DNA from: Mycobacterium rhizamassiliense
Lineage (GTDB): Bacteria > Actinomycetota > Actinomycetes > Mycobacteriales > Mycobacteriaceae
Length of the DNA: 64,000 nucleotides
Direction: 5' to 3'
Assembly: GCF_900157375.1 (NCBI RefSeq)
Contig: NZ_LT721901.1
Coordinates: 4,979,685 to 5,043,684 of the forward strand
Both the position numbers and the translations under genes were made by a program. Shown here in pieces: positions 1 through 8,310 of the stretch; positions within the stretch are counted from its first letter, which is position 1; each line of letters opens with the position of its first letter. Below the pieces are notes generated by a model. It did not search any database. It saw only the letters and a program-made list of their open reading frames with translations, and was not told the origin of the DNA.

Positions 1-1150
1 ACCGCGCGTAGCGGATGGCGCCGATCTTGCCCTCGATGCCGCGGATGCCGAACCCGCCGGGAATCAGCACACCGTGCACGTCGCCTAGCGACGACGTGGC
101 GCCCGCGGCGCTCGCGCAGTCGTCGGAGGGCACCCACACCATCTCGACCTTGGCGTGGTGCTTGAACCCGCCGGCGCGCAACGCCTCGGTCACCGAGAGG
201 TAGGCATCGGACAGGTCAACGTACTTGCCCACCAAGGCGATTCGCACGGTCTCGTGTGGCTCGTGGACCCTCTGCAGCAGGTCGTTCCACTGCGTCCAGT
301 CGACGTCGCGGAAGGGCAGGCTGAGGCGGCGCACCACGAACGCGTCCAGCTCCTCGCGGTGCAGCACCTTGGGGATGTCGTAGATGGACGGGGCGTCCGG
401 GGTGGAGATGACGCCGTCGATGTCGACGTCACACATCAGCGCGATCTTGTTCTTCAGCGGCTCGGGCACGGGACGGTCGCAGCGCAGGATCAGCGCGTCC
501 GGGCTGATACCGATGCTGCGCAGCGCCGCCACCGAGTGCTGGGTCGGCTTGGTCTTGAGTTCGCCGGACGGCGCGAGATACGGCACCAGCGACACGTGTA
601 GGAAGAAGACGTTCTCGCGGCCGACGTCGTGGCGGACCTGCCGCGCCGCCTCCAGGAAGGGCTGCGATTCGATGTCGCCGACCGTGCCGCCGATCTCGGT
701 GATCACGACGTCCGGGCGGCGCCCGTCGGCGTCCGGCTCGGCCATCTCCAGGATGCGGCGTTTGATCTCGTCGGTGATGTGCGGGATCACCTGGACGGTG
801 TCGCCGAGATACTCGCCGCGCCGCTCCTTGGCGATCACGGCCGAATAAACCTGCCCGGTAGTCACATTCGCAGAGCCGGACAGGTCGCGGTCCAGGAAGC
901 GCTCGTAGTGTCCGACGTCGAGGTCGGTTTCCGCGCCGTCCTCGGTGACGAACACCTCGCCATGCTGGAACGGGTTCATCGTGCCCGGATCGACGTTGAG
1001 GTACGGATCGAGCTTTTGCATCGTCACATGCAACCCTCGGGCGGTGAGCAATTGACCGAGACTGCTCGCGGTCAATCCCTTACCGAGCGATGAGGCGACC
1101 CCACCGCTGACGAAGAGGTGCTTGGTGGCGGTTTGCGGGTGCTTTCGCAC
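1..1150 (-). CDS. pyrG: CTP synthase, 3' part cut by window edge
   Basis: ATP-dependent amination of UTP to CTP with glutamine as nitrogen donor; cytosolic pyrimidine biosynthesis. The reading frame runs from a GTG at 1150 to the window edge and gives about 383 residues beginning VRKHPQTATKHLFVSGGV, the usual start of mycobacterial PyrG. The N-terminal amidoligase domain with its SSLGKG nucleotide loop is present, followed by the start of the glutaminase domain (GKIGAIRYAR just inside the edge). The family is about 580 residues, so the nucleophile Cys of the GLCLG motif lies just outside. It follows mctB on the same strand after a 129-bp gap holding a hairpin. Identity is certain; only completeness is unknown. 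Confidence 0.95.
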   Translation of the reverse strand, partial: MRKHPQTATKHLFVSGGVASSLGKGLTASSLGQLLTARGLHVTMQKLDPYLNVDPGTMNPFQHGEVFVTEDGAETDLDVGHYERFLDRDLSGSANVTTGQVYSAVIAKERRGEYLGDTVQVIPHITDEIKRRILEMAEPDADGRRPDVVITEIGGTVGDIESQPFLEAARQVRHDVGRENVFFLHVSLVPYLAPSGELKTKPTQHSVAALRSIGISPDALILRCDRPVPEPLKNKIALMCDVDIDGVISTPDAPSIYDIPKVLHREELDAFVVRRLSLPFRDVDWTQWNDLLQRVHEPHETVRIALVGKYVDLSDAYLSVTEALRAGGFKHHAKVEMVWVPSDDCASAAGATSSLGDVHGVLIPGGFGIRGIEGKIGAIRYAR

Positions 1151-1240
1151 AGGCGGCCTCCGTGAAGACGGGCAGGGCGTCATTTTCGTCTAGCTTTGAC
1201 CAGCTTGGGCCTGCCGACCCACGGAAATTTACCCTAACAT

Positions 1241-1259
1241 CCACCGCCCGAAGCGGTGG
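1241..1259 (-). terminator. hairpin between mctB and pyrG
   Basis: A perfect 7-bp stem (ccaccgc 1241-1247, gcggtgg 1253-1259) with a 5-nt loop lies 21 bp past the mctB stop and upstream of pyrG. There is no U-tract after it on the minus strand, so it may be only a weak or Rho-assisted stop, or a leader structure of pyrG. Confidence 0.35.
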
Positions 1260-1279
1260 CTAACACGCCCGAGCGTCGG

Positions 1280-2224
1280 CTACTGAGGCACCGTGATCGC
1301 TGTCGCGCCGTGGCCGGTGCCGTACTGCCCGGCGTGGCCGCCGTTGAGGAGCTCATGCAGGCCCAGGACCGTGGTGATGCGCCCGGGCGCGGACTCGACG
1401 TCGTCGACGGTGCTGATCGCGGCGTTGATACCGGCGTCGGCGCGGGCCACGGCCACCGCCGCGCCGCCGGTCGACGAGCCGTCCCGCCCGGCGAGCAGCG
1501 TGCCCGAACCGTGCGGCGCCAGCGCGGCCGCGAATCGGGCCACACTGGCCCCCTGGTTGCCGGCGTCCTGCGGCAGGGCGCCGCCGGTGACGATCAGGGC
1601 GGTGTTCGCCGCGCCCAGGTGGTCGCTGGGCGTGTAGGTGATGAACCCGGTGTCGCGCAGGGCCGCCAGCACCGTGTCGCGCTGCAGGTCGTCGACCGGC
1701 GGGACCGCCGGGTTGCTGTTGATCAGCAGCGCGATGCCCAGCAAGTCACCGGCCTGCGAGCCCTGGTCGACCATCTTGGTGCTGAGCTGCTGTCCCGCGG
1801 GCAGGACCGACGAGTTCACCACGGTCCGCAATTTCTCCGCGGAGTTGGCGTCGACGAACTCCTGCGTGAGCGCCACCGTGCCGGTGACCGTGCCGCCGGC
1901 CTGCCCGATGATCTTCGACACCGCCGCGACGTCGTCGTCCTTGGCGTCCGGTGTGCGGAAGACCATAACCGACTTGCCGCCCAGCGCGTCATGCACGATG
2001 CGGCCGACCAGCTGGTTGTCGAAATTGTTTGCCGCACTGAGCTTTTCGTTCAGGACGTTCTTCTGGTCGTTGAGCCCGCTGATCTGCGTGTGCAGGTCGC
2101 GCTTCTCGTCGCGCAGGCTCGACAGCAGGGTGTCCGACAGGAAGCCGGAACCCAGCACAACTCCCACGGCCAACGCCAGAAAGACCGCAGCCAGCGAGAA
2201 CGCATGTTGGCGTAACGAGATCAT
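1280..2224 (-). CDS. mctB: MctB/SteB-like envelope protein
   Basis: Homologue of Rv1698 (314 residues). The M. tuberculosis protein was described as an outer-membrane copper-efflux channel (MctB); the Corynebacterium homologue SteB works with SteA in activating cell-wall hydrolysis for cell separation. The sequence shows an N-terminal hydrophobic segment (about residues 8-30), then a predicted coiled coil (about 35-70, rich in Lys, Asp, Leu and Gln) and a large alpha/beta domain. It starts at an ATG at 2224, 33 bp after steA, in a likely operon with it. The neighbour supports the cell-separation role at least as well as the copper role. The copper role is not readable from this sequence, which shows no obvious Cys/His cluster. 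Confidence 0.85.
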   Translation of the reverse strand: MISLRQHAFSLAAVFLALAVGVVLGSGFLSDTLLSSLRDEKRDLHTQISGLNDQKNVLNEKLSAANNFDNQLVGRIVHDALGGKSVMVFRTPDAKDDDVAAVSKIIGQAGGTVTGTVALTQEFVDANSAEKLRTVVNSSVLPAGQQLSTKMVDQGSQAGDLLGIALLINSNPAVPPVDDLQRDTVLAALRDTGFITYTPSDHLGAANTALIVTGGALPQDAGNQGASVARFAAALAPHGSGTLLAGRDGSSTGGAAVAVARADAGINAAISTVDDVESAPGRITTVLGLHELLNGGHAGQYGTGHGATAITVPQ

Positions 2225-2257
2225 GAGCTCCCGGCCCCCTCTTTGAACCTCAAATAA

Positions 2258-3439
2258 TCAAGAGATCAGGTGCTGAATCCACAGGGAGAAGTGGTTCCAG
2301 TAGTCGGTGATCCAATGCAGCACCGCCGCGTCGGTGCGGGACACCCACAAGGCGACGATGACCGCGATCAGCATGGTCAGCGCCAGCAGCGCGATCGCGC
2401 CTGCCGAGATGTGGTTGCGGTACAGAGTGGCGACCGCCTTGGCGTCGACCACCTTCTCGCCGACCCGCAGCCGGGTCAGGAACGTCGACGGGTTGCTCTG
2501 GGTCCGCGTCCGGTCGAAGAACGTCTCGATGTTGGCGGTGTGGCCGGCCGTCACCAGCAGCGAGGCGCCGTGGTGGTCGGCCAGCAGCAGTGCCAGGTCG
2601 ACCGCCGAGCCCGCGGCCGGGAACGTCATCGCCCCGACGCCGAGGTCCTGGATCCGCTCCAGGCCGGGCGCGTGGCCGTCGGCGTCCGCGGGCAGCACGA
2701 CGTGGGCGCCGCACTTGAGGGCCTCGTTGCTGATGTCCGCGGGGTCGCCGACGATGAGCTGCGGGCGATATCCGGCCTTGCGCAACACATCCGCGCCGAA
2801 GCCCACCCCGATGAGCACCGGCTGGTACTCCTTGATGAAGGGCTTGAGCGACTTCAGGTCGTCCTCGGCGCTGGGCTCGTCGGCGACGATCACCACGTGC
2901 CGGCGGCGCAGGTCGAGGTCGATGTCGGGGATGCCGATGCCGTCGATCAACAGCGGGCTTTCGCTCTTGATGAACTCGATCGTGTTGCCGGCGAACGCCT
3001 CCAGGTGGGCGGCCAGGCCGCTCTTGGCTTCGCGCATGAGGTCGGCGATGTCGTGGTCGGTGCGCTCGGTGCCGCGGATCAGCCGACGCTCCCCCGCGTA
3101 CACCCCGCCCTCGTGCAGGCGGATCTTGGCGCCGTCCTTGACCTTCTTGAAGATGTCCGGCCCGGTCTCGTCGATCAGCGTGACGCCGTTGTTGACGAGG
3201 ACCTCGGGGCCCATGTTGGGGTAGCGGCCCGAGACCGACGGCGACGCGTTCACGACGGCAGCGACGTCGGCCTCCACGAGCGCGTCGGCGGTGATGCGGT
3301 CCAGATCGAGGACGTCGAGCACCACGATGTCGCCGGGGCACACTCGGCGCAGCAGGCGGTCGATGTTGCGATCCACCCGAGCGGTGCCGGTCAGACCCGG
3401 TCGGGAGGTGTTACGTGTTAGCAGACCAGACATCCTCAT
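2258..3439 (-). CDS. steA: SteA-like cytokinetic ring protein (Rv1697 homologue)
   Basis: 393 residues. The family (DUF115/thiamin-pyrophosphokinase-like fold) includes Corynebacterium SteA, which localises to the cytokinetic ring and with SteB promotes the RipA-type peptidoglycan hydrolase pathway. Seen here: a soluble N-terminal part, a pyrophosphokinase-like core (VIVADEPSAEDDLKS, GVGFGADVLRKAGYRP, LIVGDPADI, residues about 185-260) and one C-terminal membrane helix (about 343-362) before a short tail. The start used is ATG 3439; an in-frame ATG at 3433 is an alternative. It lies directly upstream of mctB and downstream of a possible MtrA-controlled promoter. Confidence 0.85.
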   Translation of the reverse strand: MRMSGLLTRNTSRPGLTGTARVDRNIDRLLRRVCPGDIVVLDVLDLDRITADALVEADVAAVVNASPSVSGRYPNMGPEVLVNNGVTLIDETGPDIFKKVKDGAKIRLHEGGVYAGERRLIRGTERTDHDIADLMREAKSGLAAHLEAFAGNTIEFIKSESPLLIDGIGIPDIDLDLRRRHVVIVADEPSAEDDLKSLKPFIKEYQPVLIGVGFGADVLRKAGYRPQLIVGDPADISNEALKCGAHVVLPADADGHAPGLERIQDLGVGAMTFPAAGSAVDLALLLADHHGASLLVTAGHTANIETFFDRTRTQSNPSTFLTRLRVGEKVVDAKAVATLYRNHISAGAIALLALTMLIAVIVALWVSRTDAAVLHWITDYWNHFSLWIQHLIS

Positions 3440-3503
3440 GGAGGCTGATTCTGTCCGCGATGCCCGGCCGAGGCCGGGAGGCGCGCCGTAACATCCGCCT
3501 CAT

Positions 3504-3530
3504 AAGTTATCTAGAGTCACATCTGTAACA
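3504..3530 (-). promoter_or_regulatory. putative steA promoter with MtrA-like direct repeat
   Basis: Between recN and steA the plus strand reads GTCACA-tct-GTAACA (3516-3530), a direct repeat with 3-bp spacing like the GTCACAgcg-type motif reported for mycobacterial MtrA. A TANNNT -10 element (TAACTT on the minus strand, 3504-3509) lies next to it, placing the repeat near -35 of a transcript into steA. MtrA controls cell-division genes such as ripA in M. tuberculosis, which fits SteA's role. Motif match by eye only. Confidence 0.4.
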
Positions 3531-3568
3531 GGCCCGCGACGATGTGGTCTCGAACGGGGAAGCGACGG

Positions 3569-5320
3569 TTAGATCTGGTCGTTCTGCGCCGCGTCCAATA
3601 GCTCGCGGGCGTGGGCGCGGCCGCTGTCGGATTCGCCCAACCCGGCCATCATCCGCGCCAGCTCCGCGACCCGCTCGTCGTCGGTCACCCGCCGCACCAC
3701 GCTGGTCCCCTTCGGGCCCGCGCCGTGCACCACGAGGTGTACGTCGGCGTAGGCGGCAACCTGTGGCAGGTGGGTGACCACGATGACCTGATGGCTGCGC
3801 GCCAGCTGCGCCAGCCGCCGCCCGATCTGCACCGCCGCCCGGCCGCCGACGCCGGCGTCGACCTCGTCGAACACCATGGTGGTGCCCGCCGCCGACGCGG
3901 CCAGCACCACCTCCAGCGCCAGCATCACCCGGGACAGCTCGCCACCGGATGCGCTCTTGGCCAGCGGCAGCTGGTCCATCCCGCGGTGCGCGGCGAAACC
4001 GAACTCGACCTGATCGGCGCCGTCGGCGCCGGCCCGCACCAGCTCGCCGGAGGGCAGCGCGATCGTTGCCGGGTCGTCGGCGGCCGGCGCCGGATCGACC
4101 GTCACCGTGATGGAGAACTGGGCGTCGGCCATGGCCAGCCCGGACAGCTCCCCGGTGACCTCCTTGGCCAGTCGCTTGGCGGCCTTGCGCCGGATTGCGC
4201 TGAGATCGACTGCTGCTTCGGCTAATTCGCCTGCCAGCTCGTCGACGCGGCGGTCCAGCGCGGCCAGCCCCTCCTCCGAGACGTCGAGTTGGGCCAGCCG
4301 CTCGCGGGATTCCGCCGCCCACTGCAGGACGCCGCTAATGTCGGCCGCGTACTTGCGGGTCAGCGTGCGCAGCTCGGCCTGACGGGCCAGCCTGGACTCC
4401 AGCGCGCTGGCGTCGGTCGGCAGCTCGTCCAGATAGGAGCCGAGCTCGCGCGCCGCATCGGCGACCACCGTCAGCGCCTCGCCGACCTGTTTGCCCAGCG
4501 CCTGCAGGGTGCTGTCGTCGGTGGATTCCAGTGCGGCCCTTGCCCGTCCGAGGCTGTCGGTGGCGGTGGTGCCGAATCCGTCGGCATCGTCCGCGGACAG
4601 CGACGCGCGCGCGGAGGCCGCGGCCTCGCGCAGGGTGCCCAGTTCGGACAGCCGCAGGATCTCGGCGACCAGTTCCTCGTCCTCGGCGGGCTTCGGGTCG
4701 ACGACCTCGATCTCGTCGAGCCCGAACTTCAGCCGGTCGGCCTCCAGGGCGAGTTCGCGGGCCCGGTTGCGGCGGTCGAACAGGTCGCGGCGCGCCGACG
4801 ACCACGCGTCGCGCAGCTTGCGGTAGCGCTCGAGCGCGGGGCCGGCCTTGGCGAAGCGGTCCAGGGCGCCGCGCTGCTCCTCGGGCCGCATCAGCCGCAG
4901 CTGATCGTTCTGCCCGTGCAACGTCAGCAGCTCGGCGGTGAAGTCGCCCAGCGACTTGGCGGGCACGCTGCGGCCGCCGAGGTAGGCGCGCGACGGTCCG
5001 TCGCGACTGACCGAGCGCAGCGCGATCACGCTGCCGTCCTCGTCGCGCTCGGCGCCCGCCGCGTCCAGCATGCCGTCCAGACCGGCGACCGCCGAGTCGT
5101 CGAAATCGGTTGTGGTGAAACGCCCTTCGACGACCGCCCGCTCAGCCCCCGAGCGCACCCGGGTGGCGTCGGCGCGGGCGCCACCGAGCAGGTGCAGCCC
5201 GGTCACCACCATGGTCTTGCCGGTTCCGGTCTCGCCCGTCAGCACCGTCAGGCCGCGGCCGAACTCCCCGACCGCAGAGCTGATGGCACCGAGCGACTCG
5301 ATGCGGATTTCGGTCAGCAT
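3569..5320 (-). CDS. recN: DNA repair ATPase RecN
   Basis: SMC-like ATPase of double-strand break repair, 583 residues, the normal family length. The Walker A loop (TGETGTGKT, about residues 28-36) follows the start. A long coiled-coil middle (about 150-370) comes next, then the C-terminal ABC half with signature SASGGELSRVML and Walker B MVFDEVDAGVGG. The start is ATG 5320 and the end is 22 bp before the nadK-side gap, so nadK and recN are probably co-transcribed as in M. tuberculosis (Rv1695-Rv1696). No LexA box was seen directly upstream, consistent with transcription from the nadK/tlyA side. Confidence 0.95.
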   Translation of the reverse strand: MLTEIRIESLGAISSAVGEFGRGLTVLTGETGTGKTMVVTGLHLLGGARADATRVRSGAERAVVEGRFTTTDFDDSAVAGLDGMLDAAGAERDEDGSVIALRSVSRDGPSRAYLGGRSVPAKSLGDFTAELLTLHGQNDQLRLMRPEEQRGALDRFAKAGPALERYRKLRDAWSSARRDLFDRRNRARELALEADRLKFGLDEIEVVDPKPAEDEELVAEILRLSELGTLREAAASARASLSADDADGFGTTATDSLGRARAALESTDDSTLQALGKQVGEALTVVADAARELGSYLDELPTDASALESRLARQAELRTLTRKYAADISGVLQWAAESRERLAQLDVSEEGLAALDRRVDELAGELAEAAVDLSAIRRKAAKRLAKEVTGELSGLAMADAQFSITVTVDPAPAADDPATIALPSGELVRAGADGADQVEFGFAAHRGMDQLPLAKSASGGELSRVMLALEVVLAASAAGTTMVFDEVDAGVGGRAAVQIGRRLAQLARSHQVIVVTHLPQVAAYADVHLVVHGAGPKGTSVVRRVTDDERVAELARMMAGLGESDSGRAHARELLDAAQNDQI

Positions 5321-5342
5321 TCAGTCAGCACCCGCAGCGGCG

Positions 5343-6266
5343 TTACTGTCCGCGCCAGCCGGTCACCGGCAACCGGAACTTGCGCACCAGGCGGTCGGTG
5401 AACGGCGCGCTGTCCAGCCGGGCCCATTTCACCGGCGTACCGCACCGGGTCACCTCGAGCCGCCCGCCCGCTGGCACCAGCATCTCGCGCCGGCCGTCGC
5501 AGAACACCAGGGCGTCGTTGCCGCTCGCTTCGATCTCGATGGCGATGGTGGCGTCCGGGCTGGTGACCATCGGGCGGCCGAACAGCGCGTGAGCGTTGTT
5601 GGGCACCACCAGGATCGCCTCCAGGTCAGGCCACAGCACCGGGCCGCCCGCCGAGAACGCATAGGCCGTCGACCCGGTCGGCGTCGACACCAACACCCCG
5701 TCGCAGCCGAACGTCGACACCGGACGCCCCTCGATCTCGACGACCACGCCCAGGACGCCCAGCCGCGGGCCCTTTTCCAGGCTGGCCTCGTTGAGCGCCC
5801 AGCCCTGGTCGATGATGTGACCGCCCCGGCGCACCGCGACGTCGAGCGTCAGGCGTTCTTCCACGCGGTAGTCCTTGGCGATCACGTGCTCGAGCACCGA
5901 GTCGATGGCCTCCGCCTCGGCCTCGGCCAGGAAGCCGATGCGGCCCAGGTTGATGCCGAGCACCGGGATGTCGGCGTTGCGCGCCAGCTCGGCCGCGCGC
6001 AGGAACGTGCCGTCGCCGCCGAGGACCAACACCAGTTCGCAGCCATCGGCGGCGTCCGGATCGGCGTCGACGACCTCGATGCCGGCGCCGACCGCCCGCA
6101 TGTCGTCGGGCACCAGCCGCAGCGGCCCCCGGTCCACTCCCTCGGCGGACAGCATGCGAAGTGCAATCCCGTTGTCGCTCAACACTTTCTGCACGCGCCG
6201 CGCGGTTTCGGCCGCTTCGTCGCGACCGGTGTGCGCGACCAGCAGGACGGTGCGTTCCTCGCTCAT
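5343..6266 (-). CDS. nadK: NAD kinase
   Basis: Phosphorylates NAD to NADP; cytosolic. 307 residues from the ATG at 6266 (MSEERTVLLVAHTGRD), which matches the conserved mycobacterial start; an upstream extension to 6350 would run into tlyA and is not conserved-looking. The hallmark GGDGTFL motif (about residue 81) and the conserved TPTGSTAYAFSAGGP segment (about 185-200) are intact. Start and tlyA stop overlap as ATGA (4 bp), so it is translationally coupled to tlyA. Confidence 0.96.
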   Translation of the reverse strand: MSEERTVLLVAHTGRDEAAETARRVQKVLSDNGIALRMLSAEGVDRGPLRLVPDDMRAVGAGIEVVDADPDAADGCELVLVLGGDGTFLRAAELARNADIPVLGINLGRIGFLAEAEAEAIDSVLEHVIAKDYRVEERLTLDVAVRRGGHIIDQGWALNEASLEKGPRLGVLGVVVEIEGRPVSTFGCDGVLVSTPTGSTAYAFSAGGPVLWPDLEAILVVPNNAHALFGRPMVTSPDATIAIEIEASGNDALVFCDGRREMLVPAGGRLEVTRCGTPVKWARLDSAPFTDRLVRKFRLPVTGWRGQ

Positions 6267-7072
6267 TGCGGGCCCTCGGCTATCGCGCGCCGCACCGCGC
6301 CGACCAGTCCGTCGCCGGACAGCGCCCGATCGGTCTCGGCGCGCAGCCACAGGAAGTATTCGACGTTGCCCGACGGGCCCGGCAGCGGGCTGGCGGTGAC
6401 ATCGACGGTGTGCCAGCCCAGTTCGCCGGCGCGCCTGGCGACGCCCAGCACCGCCTCGGCACGCAACCCAGGGTCGTGAACCACCCCGCCAGCACCCACC
6501 TGGCCCTTCCCCACCTCAAACTGCGGCTTCACCATGGGAACGATATCCGCGTCCGCGCAAGCGCATCCAGTCAGCGCGGGCAACACGGTGGCCAACGAGA
6601 TAAACGACAGGTCAGCCACCACGAGGTCGACCGGCCCGCCGATCGCCTCGGGCGATAACTCACGCGCGTTGGTCCGCTCGATGACGACCACCCGCGGGTC
6701 GGAGCGCAGCGACCAGGCCAGCTGGCCGTAGCCCACGTCGGCCGCGACCACCTCGACGGCGCCGCAGTCCAGCAGCACCTCGGTGAAACCACCCGTGGAT
6801 GCGCCGGCGTCCAGGCAGCGACGGCCGGCGACGGGAATGTCGAACGCGTCCAGCGCGCCGATCAGCTTGTGCGCGCCGCGCGATACCCAGCTGCGTTCCC
6901 CGTCGTCGGCCACGATCAAGGCCGACGTGAGGGCGACGGCGGTGCCGGGTTTGACCGCGGGCATGCCGTCGATGCGGACCTTGCCCGCGCCGATCAGTTC
7001 GGCCGCCTGCTGCCGCGACCGGGCCAGGCCGCGCCGGACCAGCTCGGCGTCAACGCGGGCGCGTCGAGGCAT
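6263..7072 (-). CDS. tlyA: TlyA rRNA 2'-O-methyltransferase
   Basis: Methylates 16S and 23S rRNA 2'-OH groups; in M. tuberculosis loss gives capreomycin/viomycin resistance. 269 residues: N-terminal S4 RNA-binding domain (1-60), the interdomain tetrapeptide RSWV, then a FtsJ-type methyltransferase with SAM loop DAGASTGGFTE. The K-D-K-E tetrad can be traced in SRGAHKL, VADLSFIS, VKPQFE and GNVEYFLWL. It starts with ATG 7072, 8 bp after a small conserved ORF, and overlaps nadK by 4 bp. All catalytic elements appear intact. Confidence 0.96.
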   Translation of the reverse strand: MPRRARVDAELVRRGLARSRQQAAELIGAGKVRIDGMPAVKPGTAVALTSALIVADDGERSWVSRGAHKLIGALDAFDIPVAGRRCLDAGASTGGFTEVLLDCGAVEVVAADVGYGQLAWSLRSDPRVVVIERTNARELSPEAIGGPVDLVVADLSFISLATVLPALTGCACADADIVPMVKPQFEVGKGQVGAGGVVHDPGLRAEAVLGVARRAGELGWHTVDVTASPLPGPSGNVEYFLWLRAETDRALSGDGLVGAVRRAIAEGPQ

Positions 7073-7080
7073 GGGCGCTC

Positions 7081-7266
7081 TCAGCCCCTCTCCGCCGACT
7101 CCAGCGCAGCCAGCAGCACGTCGTGGGCCTCGGAAAGGCGGCGTGCGATGTCTTCGAGCTCGGACAGCGAGGGCCCGCTTTCCGGGTTTTCCGGGTCACC
7201 GGCTTGGGGCAGCTGCGCGAGCAGGGAGTCGATATCGGCGCGAATCTGATCAGGATCGATATTCAT
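7081..7266 (-). CDS. small conserved acidic protein (Rv1693-like)
   Basis: 61 residues, acidic, predicted helical (MNIDPDQIRADIDSLLAQL at the start, then SELEDIARRLSEAHDVLLAA). Occupies the position of Rv1693 between the HAD phosphatase and tlyA and has the same size class. Function unknown. Spacing of 8 bp to tlyA and 24 bp from the upstream gene indicates operon membership. The helical pattern could mediate binding to a neighbouring protein, but this is inference. Confidence 0.8.
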   Translation of the reverse strand: MNIDPDQIRADIDSLLAQLPQAGDPENPESGPSLSELEDIARRLSEAHDVLLAALESAERG

Positions 7267-7290
7267 GGCGTTTCTACGCTAAGTCATCCG

Positions 7291-8310
7291 TCAGTCGCCG
7301 CGCACCAAAGCGCAGCGTTGCAGCGCGTCGCGCGCCGCGTCGTCGGCCGCCTCGATGCGAGGCGATCCACCGTCGAGCCCCGCTTCCCACACCGCGTGGG
7401 CGACTGCGCGGACAATCGACAGCCCGTCGGGGTCGTCGCCGCCGTTGCCGCTGACCGTCACCGTCTGGCCGTCGACGTCGACCCGCCAGGCGGGCTGCGG
7501 GCCCACCGCGAGCAGCGCGCTGTCCCGCCGCAGGGACCGCAGGTCCTGGCCGATATACGTGGGCCGCTGTTCGGGTTTGGCGCAGACGGCGTCCAGGGCG
7601 CTGTTGACCCCGGTGAGCACCATCAGGCTGGGCAATTCGGCGGCGTTGGCGCCCTCGATGTCGGTGTTGAGCCGATCGCCGACCACCAGCGGTGCGTGGA
7701 AGTCGCCGCGGGCCACCGCGTCGTTGAGCAGCGTGGGCGCGGGCTTGCCGGCGACCGTGGGCTCGGAGCCGGTCGCGGCCCGCAGCGCCGCCACCAGGGC
7801 GCCGTTGCCGGGCAGCAGACCGCGCTCGGTGGGCAGCGTGGTGTCGACGTTGGCGGCCACCCACAGCGCCCCGGCCCGGATCGCCAGCGCGGCCTCGGCG
7901 AGATCGGGCCACGCGATGGTCTGCGACAGCCCCTGGACGACGGCCGCGGGGTCGTCGTCGAAGCTGCGCACCGGGCGCAGCCCCACCGCGGAGATTTCGT
8001 TGGCCAGCGACTCGGTGCCGACGATGAGCACCGCCGAGTCCGCCGGCAACTTTTCGGAGAGTAGGTGCGCGGCGCTTTGCGCGCTGGTGACGACGTCCTC
8101 GCCGGTGACGGTGAAACCGAGCTCGCGCAGGTGCGCGGCCACCTCCTCGGCGCTGCGGGAGGCGTTGTTGGTGACAAACAGCTTTCGGCTGGTGATCTCG
8201 TCCAGCGTCTGTACCGCGCCGTCGGTGGGCTGACGGCCGCGAAACACCGTCCCGTCGAGATCGATCAGCAGGCAATCATATTCCTGCGCAATGGGTTTCG
8301 TGTCAGCCAA
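7291..8310 (-). CDS. HAD-family phosphatase (Rv1692-like glycerol 3-phosphate phosphatase)
   Basis: 339 residues of the NagD-like HAD subfamily. Motif I is DLDGTVF (about residues 18-24), motif II lies in LFVTNNAS, and motif IV is GDRLNTDIEGAN; a type-II cap domain lies between. The M. tuberculosis homologue Rv1692 was characterised as a glycerol 3-phosphate phosphatase that recycles polar heads of phospholipids, so the same substrate is likely. The C-terminal about 75 residues extend beyond the minimal HAD fold, as in the mycobacterial homologue. Its start overlaps the TPR gene's end by 8 bp. Confidence 0.88.
   Translation of the reverse strand: MADTKPIAQEYDCLLIDLDGTVFRGRQPTDGAVQTLDEITSRKLFVTNNASRSAEEVAAHLRELGFTVTGEDVVTSAQSAAHLLSEKLPADSAVLIVGTESLANEISAVGLRPVRSFDDDPAAVVQGLSQTIAWPDLAEAALAIRAGALWVAANVDTTLPTERGLLPGNGALVAALRAATGSEPTVAGKPAPTLLNDAVARGDFHAPLVVGDRLNTDIEGANAAELPSLMVLTGVNSALDAVCAKPEQRPTYIGQDLRSLRRDSALLAVGPQPAWRVDVDGQTVTVSGNGGDDPDGLSIVRAVAHAVWEAGLDGGSPRIEAADDAARDALQRCALVRGD

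Noticed and set aside
1256..2215. 319-codon plus-strand frame opposite mctB
   Set aside because: Composition of an antisense shadow, while the minus strand encodes the recognisable MctB protein.
3540..3568. LexA box for recN
   Set aside because: Only a partial tcgaac half-site, and it is downstream of recN; recN is in a multigene operon.
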